Made by a program: the position numbers and the translations under genes
Assembly (NCBI GenBank): GCA_018725485.1
Contig: QLUP01000021.1
Coordinates: forward strand, 1 to 11,505
Reading direction: 5' to 3'
Origin: Candidatus Lithacetigena glycinireducens
GTDB lineage: Bacteria > Coprothermobacterota > HKB111
DNA length: 11,505 bases
Part shown: positions 1 through 6,367 of the stretch, one piece after another
How the letters are laid out: each line of letters starts with the position of its first letter
How positions within the stretch are numbered: position 1 is the first letter of the stretch
The notes under the pieces: generated by a model
The model's database searches: none
What the model saw: the letters and a program-made list of their open reading frames with translations, nothing else
What the model was told of the DNA's origin: nothing

Positions 1-9
1 GTTAACTAA

Positions 10-88
<79 letters not shown>

Positions 89-102
<14 letters not shown>

Positions 103-550
103 TTAGATTTGAAAAGAATTTAGTAAGCAATTCCTGGCACCTATCAGCAAGGATGCCTTCAATTACTTCGGGGTACTCTCCTGGATGAGGAAGTTGCCTC
201 ATTTTAATCAGGGTAGCCACTGCCCCTAATTTCTGGTTGGATGCTCCGTAAACAATAGTACTTATATTGCTCAACAGCAATGCTCCCAAACACATGGGAC
301 AGGGCTCCAGGGTGGTATAAAGTATTGCTCCCTTAAGATTTGGATTACTTATATTTTTGGAAGCATCTTTAAGAGCTATTAACTCGGCGTGAGCTGTAGC
401 ATCAAAATCTGATTCTACCCGGTTATAACCTTCTCCTATAACCCTATCCTGGAAAACTACTAAGGCTCCTACCGGGATTTCTCCCCTAGAATAGGCTTTC
501 TCCGCTAATTGAAGGGCTTTTTCCAGGTAGTAAATGTGCTTTTTAAACAT
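89..550 (-). CDS. tadA: tRNA-specific adenosine deaminase TadA
   Basis: TadA hydrolytically deaminates A34 of tRNA-Arg(ACG) to inosine so that one tRNA reads CGU, CGC and CGA. The 153 aa protein has the normal family length. Visible motifs are N43, the zinc/catalytic HAE at H54 and E56, the PCPMC zinc ligands C84 and C87, and the C-terminal FF-x-x-R helix. D50-A-T-A replaces the usual D-P-T-A before HAE. The ATG at 550 is the only reasonable start: no ATG, GTG or TTG codon follows near the N-terminus and the first helix would be lost. There is no Shine-Dalgarno; the 7 nt upstream (TATTAAT) lie directly between the CCA end of tRNA-Arg(ACG) and the ATG. The stop TGA (89-91) and the last codons (RRGG) lie inside tRNA-Ser(CGA). 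Other cytidine/guanine deaminases were considered, but the motif set and the adjacent substrate tRNA favour TadA. Confidence 0.95.
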
Positions 551-557
551 ATTAATA

Positions 558-634
558 TGGTGCGCCCAGGAGGATTCGAACCCCCAGCCTATAGATCCGT
601 AGTCTATCGCTCTATCCAGTTGAGCTATGGGCGC
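558..634 (-). tRNA. tRNA-Arg (anticodon ACG, read as ICG)
   Basis: 77 nt tRNA with encoded CCA (complement at 558-560). Acceptor GCGCCCA pairs with TGGGCGC, followed by A73. The D arm GCTC/GAGC has A at position 20, as usual for arginine tRNAs. The anticodon stem ATAGA/TCTAT encloses CTACGGA, giving anticodon ACG. A34 is the known substrate of TadA, whose gene starts 7 nt after the CCA. It follows tRNA-Ser(GGA) after a 19 bp spacer with no visible promoter, so it is probably transcribed with it. Confidence 0.97.
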
Positions 635-653
635 GTGGAATTCGGAATTTACC

Positions 654-746
654 TGGCGGAGAGGGAGGGATTCGAACCCTCGAAGGAGAGGTCATCCCCT
701 TACACGCTTTCCAGGCGAGTGCCATCAACCGCTCAGCCACCTCTCC
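654..746 (-). tRNA. tRNA-Ser (anticodon GGA)
   Basis: Class II tRNA of 93 nt with encoded CCA (complement at 654-656). Acceptor GGAGAGG/CCTCTCC, anticodon loop CTGGAAA giving GGA (reads UCC and UCU), long variable stem AAGGGGA with TCTCCTT, and T arm GAGGG-TTCGAAT-CCCTC. The anticodon stem CTCGC/GCGTG has a U28-U42 mismatch; the same position is a normal U-A pair in tRNA-Ser(CGA) at 11-102. It is the first gene after the extended -10 promoter, 10 nt downstream of the -10 box. Confidence 0.96.
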
Positions 747-756
747 AGGTGGAATA

Positions 757-784
757 AGTATATCATAAACAGACCGAGATTCAG
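757..784 (-). promoter_or_regulatory. Extended -10 promoter of the tRNA/tadA operon
   Basis: In the 43 bp between the sepF stop and tRNA-Ser(GGA), the minus strand carries TGATATACT (757-765), an extended -10 with TATACT at 757-762. Sixteen bp upstream is a weak -35 CTGAAT (779-784). The expected start point near 750 leaves a leader of only a few nucleotides before the tRNA 5' end, as is common for stable RNA promoters. Motif matching only; no other convincing promoter was seen between the downstream genes. Confidence 0.6.
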
Positions 785-789
785 CCCAG

Positions 790-1131
790 TTATTCATTAT
801 CGCTACTGCTAAAAATACTGTTTCGGGGTTCAGAGGTAAATACCATTTTCCCACTATTTCTTAACTGATACCCTGAAACATAGGATGCGCCCGAAACAAA
901 ATCTAATATCCTGCGAGCTTCATCTTTTCCCAGCTTATCAAGGTTAAAAATAACTACCTTATTTTTTTTCAGCTCATCAATTATATCTTTAGACCCATTA
1001 AAATCATTTGGTTCTTTTACTACCACCAGTTCTTCCTCAAATTCATCCATCCTTGTTTTTTCCACTTCCTGATATTCCATCCCCATAAATGCACGAAGGG
1101 AATTATTAACCCACTTTATAAAATTGGCCAT
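790..1131 (-). CDS. sepF: Cell division protein SepF
   Basis: SepF polymerises into arcs, binds the FtsZ C-terminal peptide and anchors Z-rings to the membrane. The 113 aa product has an N-terminal amphipathic helix (MANFIKWVNNSLRAFMG), an acidic linker, and the SepF fold from about residue 55 with VVIFNLDKL, EARRILDFVSGASY and a final strand MVFTSEP. The start at 1131 is preferred over an in-frame ATG at 1146: a strong GGGAGG (1139-1144) sits 7 nt before it, and the upstream ATG would place that ribosome site inside the gene. The linker is shorter than in Bacillus SepF. It overlaps the HlyD-like gene by 16 bp. With no ftsA in the cluster, SepF is probably a main FtsZ membrane anchor here (inference). 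Confidence 0.93.
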   Translation of the reverse strand: MANFIKWVNNSLRAFMGMEYQEVEKTRMDEFEEELVVVKEPNDFNGSKDIIDELKKNKVVIFNLDKLGKDEARRILDFVSGASYVSGYQLRNSGKMVFTSEPRNSIFSSSDNE

Positions 1132-1949
1132 TTCATATCCTCCCATTTTATATATACTTTCCAGGGTAAAATAAAGGAATTGGTAGGAATACCGCTAACA
1201 AGCGCTTCGCTACCTCGTTTGGCTAATAAATCAACCTCTCTAATTTCAATCTTACCCCGAAATAAGACTTTCACGAAATACTTTTCATTTTCTTTTTTAA
1301 GGTAATCTACCGGGGTAATTATTCCCTCAATAGGTTTCTGTTCAATGTAATATATTTGCCAGGGTTGAGAGAGAACTTCCTGGGTGTAGTGATCTCCACA
1401 AAGTACCAGAAATTCCCTTCCCTGGTAGCTTATCCTGTTCTCCACATTAACTTTAAATACCCTGTCATCATAAACATTTTTTAAGGTCAGAGTTTGCCCT
1501 TCATTAACATCCCAGGGAAGATTTTCCATTACTATTTTGTAATCTTCTGAAGAAAGTAAGGCTAAAAAATTCTTTTCGTAAGGAAAACCCCCATTAATTA
1601 AAAAATTAACAGCCTCTTCCACAGTAAAAAAGAGAGGTTCCTTCATATTGGAATATAATATACCATCACGTGAAGCCAGCAGATTTTCTTTAGAGGAGAT
1701 GCCTATGACTTCCCCTTTATTAACCATTTGTCCTTGAGTTAATTTTAAAGAATCCTCCTTCTTACCAATAAGGTCTCCATCTTTGACTAAAACTCCTACC
1801 CTGATTACTGAAGGTGTAAGTGAACCTGATACAGCTATAGCCATTGGACTTCCTATCCTGAAAGCTGAAGAAAATATCTGGATTGAAAACACGGTAAAAA
1901 TCAGGAAAATAATAGATATAAACAGAGTATTTAAAATTACCTTATTCAT
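1116..1949 (-). CDS. Membrane-anchored HlyD/adaptor-like protein between ftsZ and sepF
   Basis: 277 aa protein of uncertain function. A hydrophobic segment at about residues 5-28 predicts one N-terminal membrane anchor with the rest outside the cytoplasm. Residues ~45-105 resemble half of a lipoyl-like barrel-sandwich (GQMVNKGEVIGI followed by SRDGILYS), as in HlyD/RND adaptor proteins. The C-terminal part (~200-265, GIITPVDYL..., VKVLFRGKIEIREVDLL, EALVSGI) resembles the terminal beta domain of such adaptors, where the chain normally reads KIP-x-SAL and then an effector strand. No transporter gene is adjacent, and the long coiled-coil hairpin of classical adaptors is absent. Its ATG overlaps the ftsZ stop by 8 bp with only a weak purine stretch upstream, so translation is likely coupled to ftsZ. 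From memory, similar HlyD-like genes sit beside sepF in other Clostridia, suggesting a division-linked envelope role (inference). Confidence 0.65.
   Translation of the reverse strand: MNKVILNTLFISIIFLIFTVFSIQIFSSAFRIGSPMAIAVSGSLTPSVIRVGVLVKDGDLIGKKEDSLKLTQGQMVNKGEVIGISSKENLLASRDGILYSNMKEPLFFTVEEAVNFLINGGFPYEKNFLALLSSEDYKIVMENLPWDVNEGQTLTLKNVYDDRVFKVNVENRISYQGREFLVLCGDHYTQEVLSQPWQIYYIEQKPIEGIITPVDYLKKENEKYFVKVLFRGKIEIREVDLLAKRGSEALVSGIPTNSFILPWKVYIKWEDMKWPIL
1139..1144 (-). promoter_or_regulatory. Strong ribosome binding site of sepF
   Basis: GGGAGG followed by a 7 nt spacer (ATATGAA) and ATG at 1129-1131. It decides the sepF start: the in-frame ATG at 1144-1146 lies on top of this site. The site is inside the coding region of the HlyD-like gene, so sepF has its own strong initiation signal despite the overlap. 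Confidence 0.8.
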
Positions 1950-2991
1950 CTTTCTGTTTCAAAAAGTTAGGTACTTCTATATCATGTATTTCGCTGAAAC
2001 GAAATACCGATCTATTTTTTGGAGGAGGATTAGTATTCTTATCAGACATTTCTGAAGCTACAACCGTAACCTGAACCCTGTCTTTAAACTTTTTACTAAC
2101 ATTCGCTCCGAATATGATGAGCGCTTCCCGATGAGCTTCTTCTCTTATGGTGTTACCAATCATATTTAAATCATTCATTTTTAGATTTTCATCGCCTTTC
2201 ACATAAAACATAACTCTGCTGGAGCCCCGGATAGCAGTCTCTAATAATGGGGATTTTATAGCTTTTTCTACCGCCTCACGGGCAGCGTTTTCACCTTTAC
2301 CTATTCCTATTCCCATATGAGCTACACCACTTCGGGTAAGAATGTTTTTAGCATCATTAAAATCAACATTTACCAGGCTTGGCTCAGTAATCATCTCGGA
2401 TATTCCTGCTACACCATGATAAAGAACCTCGTCAACTTTTTTAAAGGCATCAAGCATGGTTAAGTTCTCTTCAGAAAAATGAAGCACTCTATCATTTACC
2501 ACTACAATCAGAGAGTCCACCAGATCCTTTATTTTATTAACCCCACACCCAGCTATATATAACCTTTTGGAACCTTCAAAGCTGAAAGGGCGGGTAACCA
2601 CCGCTACCACCAGGGCATTAAGCTCACTGGCAATTTCAGCAACTATGGGTGCTCCCCCTGTACCTGTTCCTCCGCCCATCCCACAGGTAATAAAAACGAG
2701 ATTACTTCCTTTAAGGGCTTCTCTAATTGCTGGAATACTTTCCTCTGCAGATTTTTCACCGATAACAGGGTCAGAACCTGCACCTAACCCCCCGGTAGTT
2801 TCTGGGCCTAATTGCACTTTCCCCCTGGCCTTGTTTTTTCTCAGGGCTTGAACATCGGTATTCATGGCAATGAAGTCCACCCCTTTTAAGCCCAGAGAAA
2901 TCATCCTGTTAATAGCATTGCCACCAGCACCACCTATTCCAACTACCCTGATTTTTGCATTGAACTCTTTCTGCGGCTGAAAATTACTCAA
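1942..2991 (-). CDS. ftsZ: Cell division GTPase FtsZ
   Basis: Tubulin-like GTPase forming the Z-ring. The 349 aa protein shows GIGGAGGNA (18-26), the tubulin signature GGGTGTG (106-112) and the T7 loop NVDFND (208-213) with catalytic D210 and D213. Its C-terminal peptide DIEVPNFL follows a linker of only about 24 residues, shorter than in Bacillus. The start is TTG (2989-2991): upstream in-frame codons offer no start, the first internal ATG (residue 30) would cut off the nucleotide-binding fold, and AGGA (3001-3004) lies 9 nt upstream. It overlaps the sbp stop by 8 bp. Divergent stretches include RLYIAGCGVNKIKDLVDSL in the helix before the central core helix, IVVVNDR where IVIPNDR is usual, and TCGMGGG with Cys103. 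ftsA, normally just upstream, is absent. The GTPase essentials are intact, so it should be functional. Confidence 0.96.
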   Translation of the reverse strand: MSNFQPQKEFNAKIRVVGIGGAGGNAINRMISLGLKGVDFIAMNTDVQALRKNKARGKVQLGPETTGGLGAGSDPVIGEKSAEESIPAIREALKGSNLVFITCGMGGGTGTGGAPIVAEIASELNALVVAVVTRPFSFEGSKRLYIAGCGVNKIKDLVDSLIVVVNDRVLHFSEENLTMLDAFKKVDEVLYHGVAGISEMITEPSLVNVDFNDAKNILTRSGVAHMGIGIGKGENAAREAVEKAIKSPLLETAIRGSSRVMFYVKGDENLKMNDLNMIGNTIREEAHREALIIFGANVSKKFKDRVQVTVVASEMSDKNTNPPPKNRSVFRFSEIHDIEVPNFLKQKDE

Positions 2992-3349
2992 TTTCTTGCT
3001 TCCTTTCCCTATTTTTTAGGTAATTATTAAGAATTAGCCTTCTCATAATAGCTAAATTCTGAAATATCCTGGTTCCAAATACTACTACAGCAGCCAGATA
3101 CAAATCTAACCCGAGTCTATCACCTAAATAAGCAAAAAAAGCTGCTATTACAGCATTAAGTAGAAAACCGCTGAGAAAAACCCGGTTATCAAAATTCTTT
3201 TCTAATTCTGCCCGTAAACCCCCAAAAAGAGAATCGAGGGCTGCAACAATGGCAATTGATACATACTTTGAATAAATTAGGGGTATCTGCCAGGGTAGAT
3301 AAAAACCTGCTACAACACCAATAACTAAAGCGAAAACAAATAAAACCAT
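2984..3349 (-). CDS. sbp: Small basic protein family (DUF1290, Sbp)
   Basis: 121 aa, very hydrophobic, with about three to four membrane helices (roughly 2-16, 27-43, 58-76, 80-100) and a basic cytoplasmic tail. Matches the DUF1290/Sbp family by length, topology, the conserved segment AIVAALDSLFGGLRAELE, and position directly after two DUF881 genes, as in Bacillus subtilis (ylxW-ylxX-sbp). Function is unknown; a link to division is assumed from constant location. ATG start 1 bp after the DUF881-b stop; a G-run (3361-3365) 11 nt upstream is a distant ribosome site, so coupling is likely. Its last 8 bp overlap ftsZ. Confidence 0.9.
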   Translation of the reverse strand: MVLFVFALVIGVVAGFYLPWQIPLIYSKYVSIAIVAALDSLFGGLRAELEKNFDNRVFLSGFLLNAVIAAFFAYLGDRLGLDLYLAAVVVFGTRIFQNLAIMRRLILNNYLKNRERKQEIE

Positions 3350-3350
3350 T

Positions 3351-4001
3351 TTATTGAATACCCCCGGCTGATATTATCATATTATTTTTAATAGAAATTT
3401 TTAATTCAACACCCTGAATCAGCATTTTTTGTTCAAAACCTCCTGGTATCCTCAAGACACTTTCTAATACCTCTGTAGGGCCAATTGCTTCAACCAGAAA
3501 AGGAGCATCAACCAGCCTGCCACTAATAGATAATTGGTTTCCGCTCTGGTAAAGATAGCTATTCCAACCTATCCTGCTTTTGTTAATGCTGATAGCCAGA
3601 GCCCCTCCTCCCCATAAATCATTTACCAGGTCAATAAAAGTTTCTACTGAAAGAACCTGATTTTTCATTGGAGTAATGCTTATTTCCAGACCTGCACCGG
3701 TTATGCCTTTTAATCCCAATAAAGCTTCCCATTTGGAAATCTCCTGGTTAAGAGATTTTTCAAAATCCTCTTTCCGCATACTTACTTCATTTAGTTCAAG
3801 GATTTTAAAATTAAGCTTTTCTATTTCTTTCAATAAGGAATCCTTTTTTTCATTCAGGGTTCTCAAATAGGTAATAGCTTCCCTGGAAGAAGTAGGTCCT
3901 ACTTCTCGCAATAATGGTACACGAGTTTTAAATTGAAGTACCAACAATACTACAATTATTAAAAAACTAAAAGCAATCCAGAAACTTTGCTTAATTTTCA
4001 A
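3351..4001 (-). CDS. DUF881 family membrane protein, second copy (YlxX position)
   Basis: 216 aa. One N-terminal membrane segment (about 8-24) is followed by a predicted coiled coil (about 40-90, rich in Leu/Glu/Lys) and an extracytoplasmic DUF881 domain (about 98-212). The domain has GAGLEISI, a DLVNDLWGGGALAISINKSRI segment (the family's usual LVNELWAAGAEAISINGQRI) and the late GGFEQKMLIQGV region. The family is nearly always found between ftsQ/divIB and sbp in Bacillota; no biochemical role is established. Start is TTG at 3999-4001 in a TTGA overlap with the preceding stop, with GGAG (4009-4012) 7 nt upstream. It is a diverged paralogue of its upstream neighbour. The domain is shorter in the first loop and lacks the DDS motif seen there. 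Confidence 0.88.
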   Translation of the reverse strand: MKIKQSFWIAFSFLIIVVLLVLQFKTRVPLLREVGPTSSREAITYLRTLNEKKDSLLKEIEKLNFKILELNEVSMRKEDFEKSLNQEISKWEALLGLKGITGAGLEISITPMKNQVLSVETFIDLVNDLWGGGALAISINKSRIGWNSYLYQSGNQLSISGRLVDAPFLVEAIGPTEVLESVLRIPGGFEQKMLIQGVELKISIKNNMIISAGGIQ

Positions 4002-4708
4002 GGCGCTACTCCAAAAGATTCAAGGTCAATTACTCCGGTTCCCTGGGATAATTCAAGATAAGGGCTCACTTTAAGGCTTACCTGTAATCCAAATAATGTT
4101 TTATAGTTTTCCAGAAATCTAAAGAATGAAGACTGTTTCATAACTTTAACCATCAGTTCAGGGTCTCCAACAGCTTTTATTTCATAGGGTGGAGCAATTC
4201 TTTTACCATTTACCAGAATTACTTTTCCCACACAACTTATATTTGAATTTATCTGTATTCTTTCTGAGTTCACTCCAATCGCTCTCGCTTGCCCTTTTTT
4301 CAAAATATTTATGAGGTAGCGTAAATAACTCTCATGAATAATATAAAAAGAGGGGTCATCGCCTTCTCTTGGCCTGACTGGACTATCATCTAAAGTAACA
4401 ATCAAACCTGGACCAGCAATAGGCCCCAAACCTATTTCTATTTTTAGGTCATCCCTGGATTTAAGCAGGTTTAAAACTTCCTTATCCAGAGCAATTTCAG
4501 CTTCCAACTGTTGAATTTGAGCTTTCAGACTGATAGAGTTATTCTCTAAATCTTTCACTTCTCTTTCAGTATCTTTCCAGAGTAATAGAATACCCATATC
4601 TCCCATAGCAGGTAAATCCACGGAAAAGCGATAGTTTTTAACAGTAATTCCTATAAGTAAACCGACCAGCAGACTAAACACAACATAGCTTTTTAAGAGA
4701 TGTTTCAA
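3998..4708 (-). CDS. DUF881 family membrane protein, first copy (YlxW position)
   Basis: 236 aa. Membrane anchor at about residues 7-24, coiled coil at about 46-85 (DLENNSISLKAQIQQLEAE), then a well conserved DUF881 domain: GPGLIVTLDDSP, IIHESYLRYLINIL, ARAIGVNSERI, CVGKVILVNG, PPYEIKAVGDP. The fold lies outside the cytoplasm. The function is not known; pairing with a second DUF881 gene and sbp after ftsQ suggests a role in the envelope or divisome (inference from synteny). Start codon TTG (4706-4708) within a TTGA overlap with ftsQ, supported by GGAG (4717-4720) 8 nt upstream. The usual LWAAGAEA is degenerated to LKKGQARA here, while the second copy keeps LWGGGALA, so the two copies have diverged in complementary ways. 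Confidence 0.9.
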   Translation of the reverse strand: MKHLLKSYVVFSLLVGLLIGITVKNYRFSVDLPAMGDMGILLLWKDTEREVKDLENNSISLKAQIQQLEAEIALDKEVLNLLKSRDDLKIEIGLGPIAGPGLIVTLDDSPVRPREGDDPSFYIIHESYLRYLINILKKGQARAIGVNSERIQINSNISCVGKVILVNGKRIAPPYEIKAVGDPELMVKVMKQSSFFRFLENYKTLFGLQVSLKVSPYLELSQGTGVIDLESFGVAP

Positions 4709-5400
4709 TCTTTTTTCTCCACTTTCTGCACTACTACCTGTTTGGAAGTAGTGAAATCCAAAAGGTATCCTTCACTATGCAGTGGTGCTAATTTTATTAT
4801 CAAAGACTGCTTAACCGGTAGCTCCGAATAATATACTTTTACCTGACAACCATTAATAAAAGTAATCAGTAACTCCTCCAGGTTAGCAAATTCACATTGC
4901 TTGATTCTGGAGATGAATCCAGCTTGTTCTTTTTCCATTGAAAAAAGAGCATTAATAACTTTATATATTTGCTGTTCACTAAAAGTTAATACGCTCTTAA
5001 CTTCCACTTCGTGTACCCCAGGGTACTTAAGGTTCATATTATTAATAATCTTTCCCTCGGAATCCAGTAGCCAAACTCTTTTCTGGTGCAGAACGCTGGC
5101 AATTATAATCCTGGGATAGCCGCGAACATAAAGTTTTGCTGGAAAATAACGGTTAATTTCAATCTCTTTAATCAAGGGATGGTTATGCAATATCTGGTTG
5201 GAAATATTACTCTCACTTAGAAGAAGGTAATTGCGGAATGATAAAGGATTACTAATATATTCATTGATATTGGGTGGTAAGGAACCTTCAAATACTATTT
5301 CTACCTGCTTATTTTCAAAAATTGAAGTAACAGTGGCTGGTAAAACTAATAAAATTACAAAAGGTAGCAGTAAAAATACTATGAATAACCTTATAAACAC
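4705..5400 (-). CDS. ftsQ: Cell division protein FtsQ/DivIB
   Basis: Bitopic divisome scaffold protein. The 231 aa chain begins with a signal anchor (about 3-24) with almost no cytoplasmic tail. A POTRA-like region follows (about 30-100), then the FtsQ beta domain with HPLIKEIEINRYFPAKLYVRGYP and the LLDSEGKIIN strand. Sequence conservation is low, as usual, and position between murB and DUF881/sbp supports the call. The only canonical start is GTG (5398-5400), 2 bp after the murB TAG. The nearby AGGAG directly abuts or overlaps this GTG, so it is badly spaced; initiation probably depends on reinitiation after murB. No frameshift is evident. Confidence 0.85.
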   Translation of the reverse strand: MFIRLFIVFLLLPFVILLVLPATVTSIFENKQVEIVFEGSLPPNINEYISNPLSFRNYLLLSESNISNQILHNHPLIKEIEINRYFPAKLYVRGYPRIIIASVLHQKRVWLLDSEGKIINNMNLKYPGVHEVEVKSVLTFSEQQIYKVINALFSMEKEQAGFISRIKQCEFANLEELLITFINGCQVKVYYSELPVKQSLIIKLAPLHSEGYLLDFTTSKQVVVQKVEKKD

Positions 5401-5402
5401 TC

Positions 5403-6350
5403 CTAGCCACCGATGTAGATTATCTCTGGTTCAAGTACTATATCAGTTTTTTCTTGTACTGCAGTTTGCATAAGCTTAATAAGCTTTAAAACATCATAAG
5501 ATGATGCATCATCGATATTGATGATAAAGTTAGAGTGGGTATAGGAGACCTGGGCACCTCCCACTCTTAAGCCTTTAACTCCAACTTCTTCTAACAGTTG
5601 ACCAGCACTGTAATTAGGAGGATTTTTGAAAACAGAACCAGCGCTCGGTAAAGTTAGGGGTTGTCCTTTCCTGCGCTTTAAGAGAAATTCCCTTACCCTT
5701 TTAATTATTCTTAAAGAATCTTCTCTTTTAACCTTTAAGGCTACCCTGGTAACAATTTCATTAGTTTTCTGCAGGATAGAATGACGATAAGAGAAATCCA
5801 GATCTTTATTTATATATTCCTTTTCTCCTGAATACCAGGTATGAACATGACCTACACTATGACCAATAGCTTCATTGTTGGTTCCTGCGTTCATAATTAT
5901 AGAACCTCCAACCGTACCGGGGATACCTGATAGATATTCTAATCCCCCAAAACCTTGATCGCTACAATAGGATATAATCCTGGATACTGGTTCTGCCCCG
6001 GAAACCCAGATATATTCACCGTCATAAATTATTGGAGATATATAACAAAGCCTGATAACCAGACCTCTGATTCCCTCATCGGCAATCAGAAGATTGGAAG
6101 CGCCACCAATTATATGGTAATTAATGCCTAAATTCACTATTTCAGATAAAAAGTCAAGGGTGTGTTTTAGCTCAAGATTGTTTCGGGGGGTAATAACAAC
6201 ATCAGCAGGTCCTCCTATTTTAAAGGAAGTATAATTTTTCGTGATTTGGCCAAAACTTACTTTTACCCCTCGACCAGTGAGGTAATCCAGGTTATACTTC
6301 AATGGATAATCATAAAATTTCATATTTTTCAAATACATCCTGTTTCTCAT
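5403..6350 (-). CDS. murB: UDP-N-acetylenolpyruvoylglucosamine reductase MurB
   Basis: FAD/NADPH enzyme reducing UDP-GlcNAc-enolpyruvate to UDP-MurNAc in the cytoplasm. 315 aa, type II (Bacillus/Staphylococcus-like). Motifs: TSFKIGGPAD (41-50), FAD-binding IIGGASNLL (80-88, with Ala where a third Gly is common), GIPGTVGG (142-149), SYRHS (187-191), SAGSVFKNP (236-244) with proton donor S239, and terminal LEPEI with E309. The ATG at 6350 has AGGA 9 nt upstream, just after the murG stop (17 bp gap). Internal ATGs at residues 5 and 10 are possible, since the first 20 residues are a non-conserved tail. murC, which usually lies between murG and murB, is not here. Confidence 0.95.
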   Translation of the reverse strand: MRNRMYLKNMKFYDYPLKYNLDYLTGRGVKVSFGQITKNYTSFKIGGPADVVITPRNNLELKHTLDFLSEIVNLGINYHIIGGASNLLIADEGIRGLVIRLCYISPIIYDGEYIWVSGAEPVSRIISYCSDQGFGGLEYLSGIPGTVGGSIIMNAGTNNEAIGHSVGHVHTWYSGEKEYINKDLDFSYRHSILQKTNEIVTRVALKVKREDSLRIIKRVREFLLKRRKGQPLTLPSAGSVFKNPPNYSAGQLLEEVGVKGLRVGGAQVSYTHSNFIINIDDASSYDVLKLIKLMQTAVQEKTDIVLEPEIIYIGG

Positions 6351-6367
6351 ATAAGTATATCCTACCT

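Noticed and set aside
635-653. Short symmetric sequence around GAATTCGGAATT between tRNA-Ser(GGA) and tRNA-Arg
   Set aside because: Only a few base pairs with almost no loop and no T-run; probably a plain intergenic spacer.
509-812. Open frames on the plus strand at 509-757 and 627-812, and on the minus strand at 612-854
   Set aside because: They run through the tRNA-Arg and tRNA-Ser(GGA) genes. Their peptides contain the typical translated-tRNA strings such as GFEPP and GREGFEPS, known artefacts of antisense tRNA translation.
1132-1146. Longer sepF start at the ATG 1144-1146
   Set aside because: The GGGAGG ribosome site overlaps this ATG and is ideally placed for the ATG at 1129-1131, which also begins the conserved amphipathic helix.
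1800-1870. SGSLTP-x-x-x-x-VG near the N-terminus of the HlyD-like protein, resembling the SGSM-x-P box of S26 signal peptidases
   Set aside because: The catalytic Lys/His region of signal peptidase is absent, and the following residues fit the barrel-sandwich half motif of HlyD-like proteins better.
1783-2055. Plus-strand frame spanning the ftsZ/HlyD-like junction
   Set aside because: Opposite to two well supported overlapping genes, with no ribosome site or recognisable domain.
2567-2851. Open frame on the plus strand inside ftsZ
   Set aside because: Antisense shadow of the glycine-rich GTPase core of ftsZ; low-complexity Pro/Ser-rich translation and no family resemblance.
5401-5405. Possible frameshift fusing murB and ftsQ
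   Set aside because: Both proteins are complete with family-typical ends; the 2 bp gap and GTG start fit normal operon spacing.
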